Source: a virus. From it: a DNA stretch of 22,682 nt. Under the pieces are notes generated by a model. The model did no database searches. It saw nothing but the letters and a program-made list of their open reading frames with translations, and was not told the DNA's origin. The stretch is from positions 1 through 22,682 of IMG/VR virus record IMGVR_UViG_3300006919_000498. The stretch is one strand, 5' to 3'. Position numbers and translations under genes: made by a program. Shown here one piece after another: positions 14,757 through 21,495 of the stretch (the first letter of the stretch is position 1; every line of letters begins with the position of its first letter).

Positions 14757-15316
14757 TGAAAAAGACATTCGTAGTTTTTCCAGTAATTATAAACAAATTT
14801 AAACATCATGAAGAGTTAAAAGAAAAATTACTTACAGCAATCAACGAACAAAAAGAATTTAAACCTCTTATAGTTCATGATCAAAATATAGCAAGATGTG
14901 ATTGGGATACATCTCGTTTTGATAGAGAACGTGAATGGTATAAAATTTTAGATGAACCACTACATGAACATTTAAAAGAGTGGTGTACACATTTAAAGTA
15001 TGAGTATTTCGAAATACATGAAATATGGTTTCAACAATATACTACTGGTGGTAAACACTCATGGCATACACACGGAGATAATTTTACGAATGTATATTAC
15101 CTCGACTTACCACAAGACAGTTCACAGACTGAATGGATAGGACCAGTGACGCGCAAAATACATAAATTTGATGTAGCTGAAGGAGACATCATTACTTTTC
15201 CAAGTTGGCTAATACATCGCGGCCCTATAAATTTATCAAGCAAAATGAAAACTATCATATCATGGAATTTGGAAGTTACAATAAGTGATCTATACGGAGA
15301 GAATAATGGCAGTTAA
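14756..15316 (+). CDS. 2OG-Fe(II) oxygenase-like protein (putative, PF13759-like)
   Basis: This gene encodes 186 residues, joined to RNase H by TAATG. A double-stranded beta-helix oxygenase pattern is visible: WFQQYTTGGKHSWHTHGDN with H106-G-D108 as the HxD iron motif, NVYYLDLPQ, then EGDIITFPSWLIHRGP with the distal His H154, and a basic residue near K165 that could bind 2-oxoglutarate. The substrate is unknown. The gene is visibly A/T-richer than its neighbours. It is one of two such enzymes in this window, and the two are not obviously alike outside the core motifs. Confidence 0.82.
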   Translation: MKKTFVVFPVIINKFKHHEELKEKLLTAINEQKEFKPLIVHDQNIARCDWDTSRFDREREWYKILDEPLHEHLKEWCTHLKYEYFEIHEIWFQQYTTGGKHSWHTHGDNFTNVYYLDLPQDSSQTEWIGPVTRKIHKFDVAEGDIITFPSWLIHRGPINLSSKMKTIISWNLEVTISDLYGENNGS

Positions 15317-15737
15317 ACTAATTAGTGATATCTTTAAAGAAATCGAGAAGACATCAGGTAGAAAGAATAAAATCGCTAAGCTGCAGGAGTATGAAGGTAA
15401 TAATGCTTTTATGCAAATCCTCGAGGCAGTATGTGATGTTCGCATCATATTTGAATTGCCTGAAGGTGCACCACCATTCAATCCACCAGAAGATATGATT
15501 GATAACACAGGCGGACTATATCAAGAAGTTCGTAAGCTGTATATCTTTACTAAGAATCAACGTAGTGCGAATATTCATAACATTAAACGTGAACGTATAT
15601 TCATCGAGATGTTAGAGAGTATTCACCCAGAAGATGCTAAGCTAATGCTTGGCGTCAAAGATAAGAAGTTGCCATATAAAGGCATTACAACTAAGTTAGT
15701 AGAGGAAGCATTTCCAGGTAGGTTCAAGTATGAGTAA
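15306..15737 (+). CDS. Conserved phage protein (DUF6433-like), unknown function
   Basis: It encodes 143 residues from ATG 15306, chosen because GGAGA (15296-15300) sits five bases upstream; an upstream in-frame ATG at 15285 lacks a site. It is helical and strongly conserved in style with proteins of cyanophages and other marine T4-like phages: KLISDIFKEIEKTSGRKNKI, ELPEGAPPFNPPED, then FIEMLESIHPEDAKLMLGVK and a final KLVEEAFPGRF. Family naming is from memory and should be treated as tentative. In those phages the gene commonly lies among replication and recombination genes. No catalytic motif is apparent. Confidence 0.85.
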   Translation: MAVKLISDIFKEIEKTSGRKNKIAKLQEYEGNNAFMQILEAVCDVRIIFELPEGAPPFNPPEDMIDNTGGLYQEVRKLYIFTKNQRSANIHNIKRERIFIEMLESIHPEDAKLMLGVKDKKLPYKGITTKLVEEAFPGRFKYE

Positions 15738-15903
15738 GTCAAAACGAGAAAGTAATTATCGTAAAGAAGAACGTAAGTTTGAAGACGGTAGTAAGAAGGA
15801 ATTTATCCACGAGTATCGCGAGCATAAAGAAGAAAAATATTTAAAAAATGTGCTCAGATCTAACGATTTGGAAGCTCTGTTGGAAGTTGAAGATTATAAA
15901 TAA
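15730..15903 (+). CDS. Small highly charged protein, unknown
   Basis: This is a 57-residue gene overlapping the previous one by eight bases (ATGAGTAA). The composition is extremely charged (MSKSKRESNYRKEERKFEDG, then KKEFIHEYREHKEEKYLKN), probably one long helix, with a more hydrophobic end (LEALLEVEDYK). The overlap and the tight fit before the next gene support it. The function is unknown. The last codons contain a TATAAATA octamer, discussed among the rejected signals. Confidence 0.7.
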   Translation: MSKSKRESNYRKEERKFEDGSKKEFIHEYREHKEEKYLKNVLRSNDLEALLEVEDYK

Positions 15904-15906
15904 AAC

Positions 15907-16140
15907 ATGCCAACGTACACATATTTTAATTCTGAGACTGGTGATTTAGAAGACCATGTACACAAAATTGCTGAGATGGATTCCTTCTTGGCGGCACATC
16001 CTCATCTCACTCGCAAGATCACCACTAATAAGACAAGTATTGTTACTGGCGTCAATCAAAGACCTGACGCTGGCTTTCGTGATGTTCTCAAATCAATAAA
16101 GAAAGCTTCTGGGAGGGGCAGCACAATCGAAACATTCTAA
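15907..16140 (+). CDS. FmdB-like conserved phage protein lacking the zinc-ribbon cysteines
   Basis: It encodes 77 residues. The opening MPTYTYFNSETGDLEDHVHK follows the MPxYxF pattern of FmdB-type small regulatory proteins, but the CxxC pairs of that family are absent, and the stretch HVHKIAEMDSFLAAHPHL takes their place. The end, RPDAGFRDVLKSIKKASG, is characteristic of the cyanophage version of this protein. I recall it next to PhoH in related phages, as here. Loss of the zinc site suggests a purely structural or protein-binding role. The function is unknown. Confidence 0.83.
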   Translation: MPTYTYFNSETGDLEDHVHKIAEMDSFLAAHPHLTRKITTNKTSIVTGVNQRPDAGFRDVLKSIKKASGRGSTIETF

Positions 16141-16172
16141 CCCGTAAGTATAACAAAAACAGAGTAGGTTAT

Positions 16173-16913
16173 ATGGCACTTTCGAAGAGACAAAGGCGCG
16201 CATTGCGTAAAGACGGTATTTTAGACAATCGCGACCACGTACCACAGAGAGGCATGAAGCTTCAGCCAATCTATCCGAAAACTTTTGCTCAACAGTTGAC
16301 TTTTGATGCATTCGACTCAGGAGACCACTTACTACTTCATGGAATGGCAGGTACAGGTAAGACTTTTATATCTTTTTACTTGGCACTGTCCGAACTTTTC
16401 AATAACCCCGACTGCGAATTCTATGACATTACTGTCGTAAGATCTGCAGTACCAACCAGAGATATCGGCTTCCTTCCGGGTAATGAAGATGAAAAGCTAT
16501 CAGTATATGAAGAACCTTATCGAGCAATCTGTAACGAGTTGTTTCGACGTGGTGACGCATACGATATCCTGAAAGAGAAAGACCTCGTAAAATTTATGTG
16601 TACTTCTTTCGTCAGAGGCTGTACAATGGATAATACTATTGTCATAGTAGACGAAGTTAACAACATGAATTTTCATGAACTCGATTCACTGATTACACGA
16701 ATCGGAAACAACGCGCGACTCATCTTTTGCGGCGACTTCCGCCAAAGTGATTTGACTAAACAGCAGGAGAGACAAGGTCTCTTAGACTTTATGAAGATTA
16801 TCGACAGACTACATGGATTCGAACACATTGAATTTCATGCTAACGATATTGTTAGATCGTGTCTGGTGAAGGAGTATATCATTGCAAGAGAAGAACTCGG
16901 GCTTTGCGCTTAA
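16173..16913 (+). CDS. phoH: PhoH-like P-loop ATPase
   Basis: The product has 246 residues. Walker A is GMAGTGKT at 57-64 and Walker B is IVIVDE at 156-161, followed by VNNM; most PhoH proteins have EAQN-type residues there. Then comes LIFCGDFRQSDL, the conserved sensor-like strand. The core corresponds to the single PhoH domain found in many marine T4-like phages. PhoH is an ATPase with proposed RNA-related roles; despite its name, phosphate control in phages is not proven. The ribosome site AGTAGG is modest. The last 32 bases overlap the next gene. Confidence 0.92.
   Translation: MALSKRQRRALRKDGILDNRDHVPQRGMKLQPIYPKTFAQQLTFDAFDSGDHLLLHGMAGTGKTFISFYLALSELFNNPDCEFYDITVVRSAVPTRDIGFLPGNEDEKLSVYEEPYRAICNELFRRGDAYDILKEKDLVKFMCTSFVRGCTMDNTIVIVDEVNNMNFHELDSLITRIGNNARLIFCGDFRQSDLTKQQERQGLLDFMKIIDRLHGFEHIEFHANDIVRSCLVKEYIIAREELGLCA
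16869..16874 (+). promoter_or_regulatory. Ribosome site inside phoH that fixes the TTG start of the next gene
   Basis: AAGGAG lies within the phoH coding sequence, exactly seven bases before TTG at 16882. No ATG or GTG occurs in that frame until residue 90, so this site is the main evidence for the TTG start. Confidence 0.7.
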
Positions 16914-17565
16914 ATTATTTGAACCTAAACCCCTAAAACGAATCAACGAGGACGGCCAAAGGCTGTACGTTACTGAAAGCGGAGAAAAATATCCATCAGT
17001 AACGTCAGCCCTTGGTGCATTATCGAGGAAGAAGATATGGGAATGGCGAAAACGTGTGGGCGCGGAAACTGCCAACAAGATCTCAACACAGGCATCTCGC
17101 GCAGGTACTGCAGTGCACCAGGTTGCCGAGGACTATATTCTTGGGCAGATGAAAGAAGACGTGAATCCGATCGCACTAAACACCTTCAAAACTATCCAAC
17201 CTTATCTGGACGAACACGTTGACGAGATCTATGGTGTCGAATTACAAATGTATTCCGATGAACTCAAGACTGCTGGTACGTCCGATCTGATCTGCCGTTA
17301 TGCAGGTCAAAATACAATCTTAGACTTCAAAACATCTAAACGCTGGAAACCAAAAGACGAGATTCATTCGTACTTTATGCAAGGTGCTGCGTATGCTACA
17401 ATGGTGAAAGAACACTATGATATGGATATTGAACGTATCGTAATTCTCATGGCAGTTGGTGGTGGAGAAGGTGCAATTGTATTTAATGAACCACTCGAAG
17501 ATTGGCAACCAATGACTCGTAAATTCTTTGATCTATATCATAAAGGCAAACTAAAGGACTTCTAA
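16882..17565 (+). CDS. PD-(D/E)XK nuclease, RecB/Cas4-like exonuclease
   Basis: It encodes 227 residues with a TTG start, supported by AAGGAG seven bases upstream. The RecB-type nuclease motif series is complete: H79 (AGTAVHQVAED), E120 in GVELQMYSD, D135 in GTSDLI, D148-F-K150 in ILDFKTSKRW, and Q167-x3-Y171 in YFMQGAAYA. Such enzymes cut or trim single- or double-stranded DNA ends; in phages they can serve recombination or host DNA degradation. No iron-sulfur cysteine set is present, unlike typical Cas4. The gene overlaps phoH by 32 bases and joins the next gene by TAATG. Confidence 0.9.
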   Translation: MQEKNSGFALKLFEPKPLKRINEDGQRLYVTESGEKYPSVTSALGALSRKKIWEWRKRVGAETANKISTQASRAGTAVHQVAEDYILGQMKEDVNPIALNTFKTIQPYLDEHVDEIYGVELQMYSDELKTAGTSDLICRYAGQNTILDFKTSKRWKPKDEIHSYFMQGAAYATMVKEHYDMDIERIVILMAVGGGEGAIVFNEPLEDWQPMTRKFFDLYHKGKLKDF

Positions 17566-18233
17566 TGCATCCGAGTAAATGGGCTTTGTCGAGAAATTTC
17601 TTGACCGAAGATCAATGTGATGAAATCATTGAATTAGCCGAGAGAATGAAAAGGCAACGCGGTTCTCTTCATGACTACGAAAATAGTGTGCACAAAGATT
17701 CACGATTATGCGATGTTATTTGGTTTACCGAACATAATGCAGAAAAAGCTGGCGTTGTAGATGAGGTAGGAAGAATATATCAAATTGTTGATCAACAATT
17801 TAATGGTGTCAAACAAATCATGAAACTAGATCATTGGATAATCGATGATCGCGAAAATTTTCAATATACAGAATACACAAAGAAAGGCGAATGGTATGAT
17901 TGGCATATTGACTGTCATCGAGAACCATATCCTGAATTAGATGAGAATGGTAATCCGCATCGATGGGCAGGAAAGGTACGGAAAATGAGTATGAGTATTT
18001 TCCTCAATGATCCATCAGAATGGACGGGTGGTTATTTTGAAATAGAAAATACATACGATAGACCACCATCAGAACCATATATGAGAGTCAATCGTTATGG
18101 TCCAGGGATTGTAGATTGTAAAAAAGGAAATGCAATTATTTTCTCTTCAGATTGTTATCATCGAGTATCTAAGTTAGAAACTGGCAATCGTAAATCATTA
18201 GTCTGCTGGTTTGTTGGTCCACCCTTTGTTTAA
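17565..18233 (+). CDS. 2OG-Fe(II) oxygenase, prolyl-4-hydroxylase type
   Basis: The product has 222 residues. The iron site reads H114-I-D116 (EWYDWHIDCH), with distal H199 (SSDCYHRVSKLETGNRKSL) and R209 or K210 as the 2-oxoglutarate anchor. The beta-helix core is visible in SMSIFLNDPSEWTGGYFEIE and IVDCKKGNAIIF. This matches the P4H-like family common in marine T4-like phages, where substrates are unknown (protein hydroxylation and nucleic-acid modification have both been suggested). It is the final plus-strand gene; its TAA forms part of the hairpin shared with the opposing operon. Confidence 0.9.
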   Translation: MHPSKWALSRNFLTEDQCDEIIELAERMKRQRGSLHDYENSVHKDSRLCDVIWFTEHNAEKAGVVDEVGRIYQIVDQQFNGVKQIMKLDHWIIDDRENFQYTEYTKKGEWYDWHIDCHREPYPELDENGNPHRWAGKVRKMSMSIFLNDPSEWTGGYFEIENTYDRPPSEPYMRVNRYGPGIVDCKKGNAIIFSSDCYHRVSKLETGNRKSLVCWFVGPPFV

Positions 18234-18260
18234 TTGGATTAAGCGATCTAATCCAATTAA
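18230..18260. terminator. Bidirectional palindromic terminator between converging operons
   Basis: Bases 18230-18241 and 18249-18260 form a perfect 12-base-pair stem with a 7-base loop (AGCGATC). The stop codon of the plus gene and that of the minus gene both lie inside the stem, at mirrored positions. The stem has few G-C pairs and no long T tract, so efficiency may be modest. Confidence 0.6.
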
Positions 18261-18733
18261 TTATTCAGCGGATTATCAAGTATAATCTGAATCTTCTCTT
18301 CGAGATCTTTTCTCGTCTGACGTAAATCTGCATCGAGCGTTCTCATCCGCTCGTTTACTTTAGACTCAATATTATATACATCATCACGCAGCTCGCGTTG
18401 TGTAGTATTTGTCTGATCGTCTACACGTCTAGCAAGGGCCTCGACTTTATCCATATCTTCGGTTAGTCTATCTTCTGCTAACTCAAGCTTCTTCTCAAGC
18501 TGCTCTATCGTAGCGAGGAGCGACGCCATTGACTCTGATTGTACTGCTAACTCTTGCTCTATGTGTGACATGTCAGGCGCCACGTACTCCTCGATCTGCG
18601 CCTTCATATTACGATAGTCATTGTAAAATTCAAATGCACCCCATGCACCACCGCCGAGAGTGGATAATGCAGTAAGAATCATAAACATCTTACCGCCTTT
18701 GAATGTCATGCCAGCAAATTCAAATTCTGCCAT
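18257..18733 (-). CDS. Membrane-anchored coiled-coil protein
   Basis: It encodes 158 residues. One hydrophobic span at about 15-37 (KMFMILTALSTLGGGAWGAF) follows a short N-terminus. Residues 50-150 are a long heptad-rich, highly charged coiled coil (SLLATIEQLEKKLELAEDRL and onward), probably facing the periplasm. The shape recalls an inner-membrane spanin, but no embedded or adjacent outer-membrane lipoprotein partner is evident, so that label is not given. It is the last gene of the minus-strand set, and its stop lies in the terminator stem. AGAAGG nine bases before the ATG is a plausible ribosome site. Confidence 0.8.
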   Translation of the reverse strand: MAEFEFAGMTFKGGKMFMILTALSTLGGGAWGAFEFYNDYRNMKAQIEEYVAPDMSHIEQELAVQSESMASLLATIEQLEKKLELAEDRLTEDMDKVEALARRVDDQTNTTQRELRDDVYNIESKVNERMRTLDADLRQTRKDLEEKIQIILDNPLNN

Positions 18734-18818
18734 CTTTCTTTGCCTTCTCTGCTAGTTTTCTGTCTGTAGTCCTAATGATGATGTAACCTTTATTATCATA
18801 GATCGTATACATTCTCAT
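18720..18818 (-). CDS. 32-residue small protein in the envelope cassette
   Basis: This is a short gene whose ATG overlaps the TGA of the preceding minus-strand gene (ATGA) and whose end overlaps the next start by 14 bases, so it exactly bridges the gap. The product begins MRMYTIYDNKGYIIIRTTDR and continues with a basic helix (KLAEKAKKDGRI). It has no export signal. The coupling geometry is the main support. The function is unknown. Confidence 0.55.
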   Translation of the reverse strand: MRMYTIYDNKGYIIIRTTDRKLAEKAKKDGRI

Positions 18819-19279
18819 GATAGTATACTCACAAAGCCGGCAATTAATACGGCACAAAATACAAAGAAGCCGGCGACGGCTACTGCATCAATATAAAATG
18901 CTTTTTTACGTGCAGCTGCTTGTGCTGCTTCAATTCTACGTTGACGAATGGCTCGTCTTTCTTTCATCATATCTTCGTAAAATTGTTGTTGTCCAGTATA
19001 AAGCAAAAATTCGTATAGTTCCTTTTCTAATTGCTTTATCTTATGTCGTGCTGCGGTGACCTGTAGTGCTTGTGCTTCTACACTGCTTCCACCAAATAAC
19101 GATCCCACCATAGATGGGTTTTTAGCGTGTTGATCTGCTTCTGCTAGTGTTTCTTTCGCATCAAAGAATTTTGCAAAAACATCGTACATATCCTGGACCT
19201 CTTGGCCCTTCTCAATCGCTCCTTTAATCATATTGAAAGCAGAACCAGCCATCGACAACGCGGCGGCTATTTCTACCAT
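18815..19279 (-). CDS. Tail-anchored membrane protein conserved in marine T4-like phages
   Basis: It encodes 154 residues. The N-terminus is an amphipathic helix (EIAAALSMAGSAFNMIKGAI). A middle region SLFGGSSVEAQALQ leads into a long basic helix (KERRAIRQRRIEAAQAAARK), and one span at about 129-153 (FYIDAVAVAGFFVFCAVLIA) ends at the C-terminus. The basic stretch just before the span predicts a cytoplasmic N-domain. I recall proteins of this plan (ALSxAGSAFN opening, RQRR helix, C-terminal span) in cyanophages, unnamed. AAGGA nine bases upstream supports the start. It may couple cytoplasmic events to the exported proteins encoded before it. Confidence 0.82.
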   Translation of the reverse strand: MVEIAAALSMAGSAFNMIKGAIEKGQEVQDMYDVFAKFFDAKETLAEADQHAKNPSMVGSLFGGSSVEAQALQVTAARHKIKQLEKELYEFLLYTGQQQFYEDMMKERRAIRQRRIEAAQAAARKKAFYIDAVAVAGFFVFCAVLIAGFVSILS

Positions 19280-19284
19280 TATGA

Positions 19285-19746
19285 TTATTCCTTATCTGTA
19301 TTACCTGCCATTACGCTTGGTGCCGTCGGAGCCTCAAACTGCAAGTTCCGAAGGTTTTGTATCTCGCGTTGTAACTTCAGTACTTCGAGTCGTTTCTTTT
19401 CTAACTCGAGTTTATATAATACATTACAATTGAGTCTTTCTTTTGGTGCACCGATAGGAATCGTAATTCTACCGTACACACCAATATCTCTCATAAAATC
19501 ATCATTATTAAAATTGTATGTTGGATCATATCCACCATAAAACGGATCATTTTGATTTAATATACCTACTACACCAAATTCTACGTTAGTTGATGAACCA
19601 ATCGCAGCTGAACACTCTAAATCACCTGCTCGTATTCTGTCAGATTGAAAACTCTGAGGTGATTGAGGTATCGCGATATTAATGCCATTCGATTGTGCAT
19701 AAGCAAAACACGGTAGCAATAATATCAATGTCAATAATTTTTTCAT
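19285..19746 (-). CDS. Exported protein with signal peptide, beta-rich plus coiled coil
   Basis: The product has 153 residues. The signal peptide is classic: MKKLLTLILLLPCFAYA, cleaved before Q18. The mature part holds two cysteines (C45 and C107), which could form a disulfide, and beta-like strands (CSAAIGSSTNVEFGVVGI; DIGVYGRITIPIGAPKERLN). A charged helix at 108-136 (YKLELEKKRLEVLKLQREIQ) probably mediates oligomerisation. I recall the GVYGRITIPIGAP block from other marine phage proteins. Periplasm or outer membrane are the likely locations. It is coupled to the upstream gene by ATGA. The function is unknown. Confidence 0.82.
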   Translation of the reverse strand: MKKLLTLILLLPCFAYAQSNGINIAIPQSPQSFQSDRIRAGDLECSAAIGSSTNVEFGVVGILNQNDPFYGGYDPTYNFNNDDFMRDIGVYGRITIPIGAPKERLNCNVLYKLELEKKRLEVLKLQREIQNLRNLQFEAPTAPSVMAGNTDKE

Positions 19747-20114
19747 TTTACTTTAGAACATATCCTAGAGGAAACCAAACTCGCAGACTTGTTTTGTTTC
19801 ACATGTAACGAACGTGAACAGATATACCTTGCTCTTGGTAGATCTGCCTTTCTTATGTATATATTTATCTTCTTGCGTTCAAGATATTCGACAGGAACAT
19901 TACGCTCTTCTGCCGCCCACGGCACATGTATAAACTCATCATCAAAAACTTCAAACGTATAATATGCTACATCGCCACGAGAATTCCATAGCTCCATCTC
20001 AGCAACGTATATACCTTCGACATATGATTGTTTGAGTTTAGGATAGGTGGGAGTCCATGAATGGGCCGCAACGGGCCCACTCAGGACTAATAACAGGCAC
20101 ATAATATAGCGCAT
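19743..20114 (-). CDS. Exported protein, possible periplasmic chaperone-like (PapD-type) domain
   Basis: It encodes 123 residues. The signal peptide MRYIMCLLLVLSGPVAA is cleaved before H18. The mature sequence looks all-beta: IYVAEMELWNSRGDVAYYTF, then VPVEYLERKKINIYIRKADL and RARYICSRSL. The order (paired-strand NSRGxxxYY-FEVFDD block, then a basic strand with KKINIYIRKADLP) recalls the N-terminal domain of fimbrial chaperones, including the G1-strand region and the DLPxxR segment. Cysteines C99 and C119 could pair. Only one Ig-like domain fits, whereas PapD chaperones have two and about 230 residues, so the link is tentative. The downstream gene overlaps by four bases. No ribosome site is evident, so it depends on coupling. 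Confidence 0.78.
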   Translation of the reverse strand: MRYIMCLLLVLSGPVAAHSWTPTYPKLKQSYVEGIYVAEMELWNSRGDVAYYTFEVFDDEFIHVPWAAEERNVPVEYLERKKINIYIRKADLPRARYICSRSLHVKQNKSASLVSSRICSKVK

Positions 20115-20116
20115 GT

Positions 20117-20614
20117 TTAGAGTGCTATACAGTTAGCCTGAACAATCGCAGTGTATGTACCACCGGGAAGTGCTTTGCTAACGCCATAATCAGCTTCTGA
20201 ACTCACCTTAAACCAAGTTGAACCGGTATAATCGAGATCGATTTCGGTTGTCGAATCATATTCTATCTTGCTAGTATCGTATGCTGACATTTGAGCATCA
20301 GAGACAGCTTCTACAGCAGTAGAACCAGTCCATGAGATAGTATCAGTGAGTGCAGGACTTTGTGAGAATGAAGAAGGATGAGTAATAACAGCCTTATACG
20401 CACTAGCGATTACTACGTCGTAACGAACGACGGGTTCAACACCTCCATCTGCCGCATCAGTGCTAAGTACACTAGCTGTAGGGTTACCATAAACACCTTG
20501 CTTATCGAGAGTTACTACACATTTTGATTCGACATTGCCCACGATAGGAGCATCAAGTGCTTGTGCACTCATTGCAGTTACCGCGATTGCTGCTGCCAAA
20601 ATTTTCTTGAACAT
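20117..20614 (-). CDS. Exported Ig-like, possible pilin-like subunit or surface protein
   Basis: The product has 165 residues. The signal peptide MFKKILAAAIAVTAMSAQA is cleaved before L20. The mature chain is Ser/Thr/Asp-rich and beta-like, with one cysteine near each end (C32 in VESKCVVTLD and C162 in IVQANCIAL), suggesting a disulfide that staples the first and last strands, as in several secreted beta-sandwich subunits. The C-terminal GGTYTAIVQANC alternates hydrophobic residues. A chaperone-like gene lies directly downstream. AAGGAG seven bases before the ATG (20622-20627) is a strong ribosome site, so this may be the most highly made product of the set. A pilin-like role is inference. 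Confidence 0.82.
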   Translation of the reverse strand: MFKKILAAAIAVTAMSAQALDAPIVGNVESKCVVTLDKQGVYGNPTASVLSTDAADGGVEPVVRYDVVIASAYKAVITHPSSFSQSPALTDTISWTGSTAVEAVSDAQMSAYDTSKIEYDSTTEIDLDYTGSTWFKVSSEADYGVSKALPGGTYTAIVQANCIAL

Positions 20615-21495
20615 TAACGTTCTCCTTTGTATTGTGATTTGACTAATTTATCATGAAGTAAGTCTTGTGCAAACTGTAGTCTGCGTCCCCGATTATTTTT
20701 AGGCAACGCAGCATCTTTGAGTTGAATTGTTTCATTATAAACAGTGTCAGGTAATTGCTCGTAATATTGGTTAGAAAAGTTGGCTAGTGCCATCATTTGT
20801 TTTTGCTTCGCAGTATCTTGAGCATTCTGTAACGATCTATTCGCTATACCTAAAACTGTCTCAAGATCAACCTCTTCTTCATCGTCTTCTTCTTCAGACA
20901 TCCTTTGTCGCTCACGTTCTTCTTCATCTTCATCACGCATAGTCATCTCTCTATCGATCTCGTCTTGCACAAACGTATCGTCGAGCGGATCTACAACTTC
21001 AACTGATGGTATATCAGGTATTTCTACCTTATAACCAGGACATGATGGATCCGATTGTGGATCAAAACATGTATCATATTGATAAGTATAAATCACTGAT
21101 GGGTCAGTCACTTTACCGTCACCTTCCCATGTTATTTCTCCATCTCCCCAATAATCTATAGGAATTCCACCAACACCGATTACTTTGAAGATAGAGTTAC
21201 CAGGCAATCCAGTCCAGTCATCGGTTTCTCGAAAGATATATCCACCGTCGACCGCGTTTTCGTTTTGTATTGTGACAAGTAAAGGATCTTCAGGATTCTT
21301 GACTGTCGTATATCGATACAAAACTGTATTGACTTGCAAACCTGCCTGTTGAGGCAGAAGATTACTCATCACCCAATTATATCCATTCTGAGCTGCATTG
21401 GTCGTTTGACCAAATACTTGTTCAGAGTAAGAGTAAGAGGGCAAGCAAGCCAGCGAGACCGCCACCAGCAATTGCTGTATTCTTCGTATTGTCAT
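20614..21495 (-). CDS. Exported acidic protein with CxDPxxDPSCPGY motif
   Basis: It encodes 293 residues. The signal peptide MTIRRIQQLLVAVSLACLPS extends to about S24; a lipobox around C17 is a poor match. The first half is beta-rich (VNTVLYRYTTVKNPEDPLLV, SIFKVIGVGGIPIDYWGDGE) and ends in C143-F-D-P-Q-S-D-P-S-C152-PGY, a motif I recall from other marine phage secreted proteins. A very acidic linker follows (170-210), then a helical tail. GAGGG at 21501-21505, five bases before the ATG, fixes the start even though it gives a 74-base overlap with the upstream gene. The next gene joins by TAATG. The function is unknown. Confidence 0.83.
   Translation of the reverse strand: MTIRRIQQLLVAVSLACLPSYSYSEQVFGQTTNAAQNGYNWVMSNLLPQQAGLQVNTVLYRYTTVKNPEDPLLVTIQNENAVDGGYIFRETDDWTGLPGNSIFKVIGVGGIPIDYWGDGEITWEGDGKVTDPSVIYTYQYDTCFDPQSDPSCPGYKVEIPDIPSVEVVDPLDDTFVQDEIDREMTMRDEDEEERERQRMSEEEDDEEEVDLETVLGIANRSLQNAQDTAKQKQMMALANFSNQYYEQLPDTVYNETIQLKDAALPKNNRGRRLQFAQDLLHDKLVKSQYKGER

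Noticed and set aside
15895-15902. Perfect TATAAATA on the plus strand, just before the FmdB-like gene
   Set aside because: It is made of the last codons and stop of the preceding gene (TAT AAA TAA). A T4-type start would fall on or past the ATG at 15907, leaving no leader or ribosome site, so chance is more likely.
18257-18733. Inner-membrane spanin
   Set aside because: The single span plus coiled coil fits, but no outer-membrane lipoprotein gene overlaps or follows it and no holin or endolysin is nearby.
21442-21447. Possible lipobox around Cys17 in the signal peptide of the 20614-21495 protein
   Set aside because: The residues before the Cys (V-S-L-A) do not fit the usual L-[AS]-[GA]-C order, and a normal cleavage site follows at about residue 24.
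21422-21480. GlyGly-CTERM-like sorting signal at the C-terminus of the 21422-22030 protein
   Set aside because: It has a Gly triplet and a Leu-rich span but lacks the basic cluster at the end that the rhombosortase signal needs. A plain hydrophobic anchor is the safer reading.
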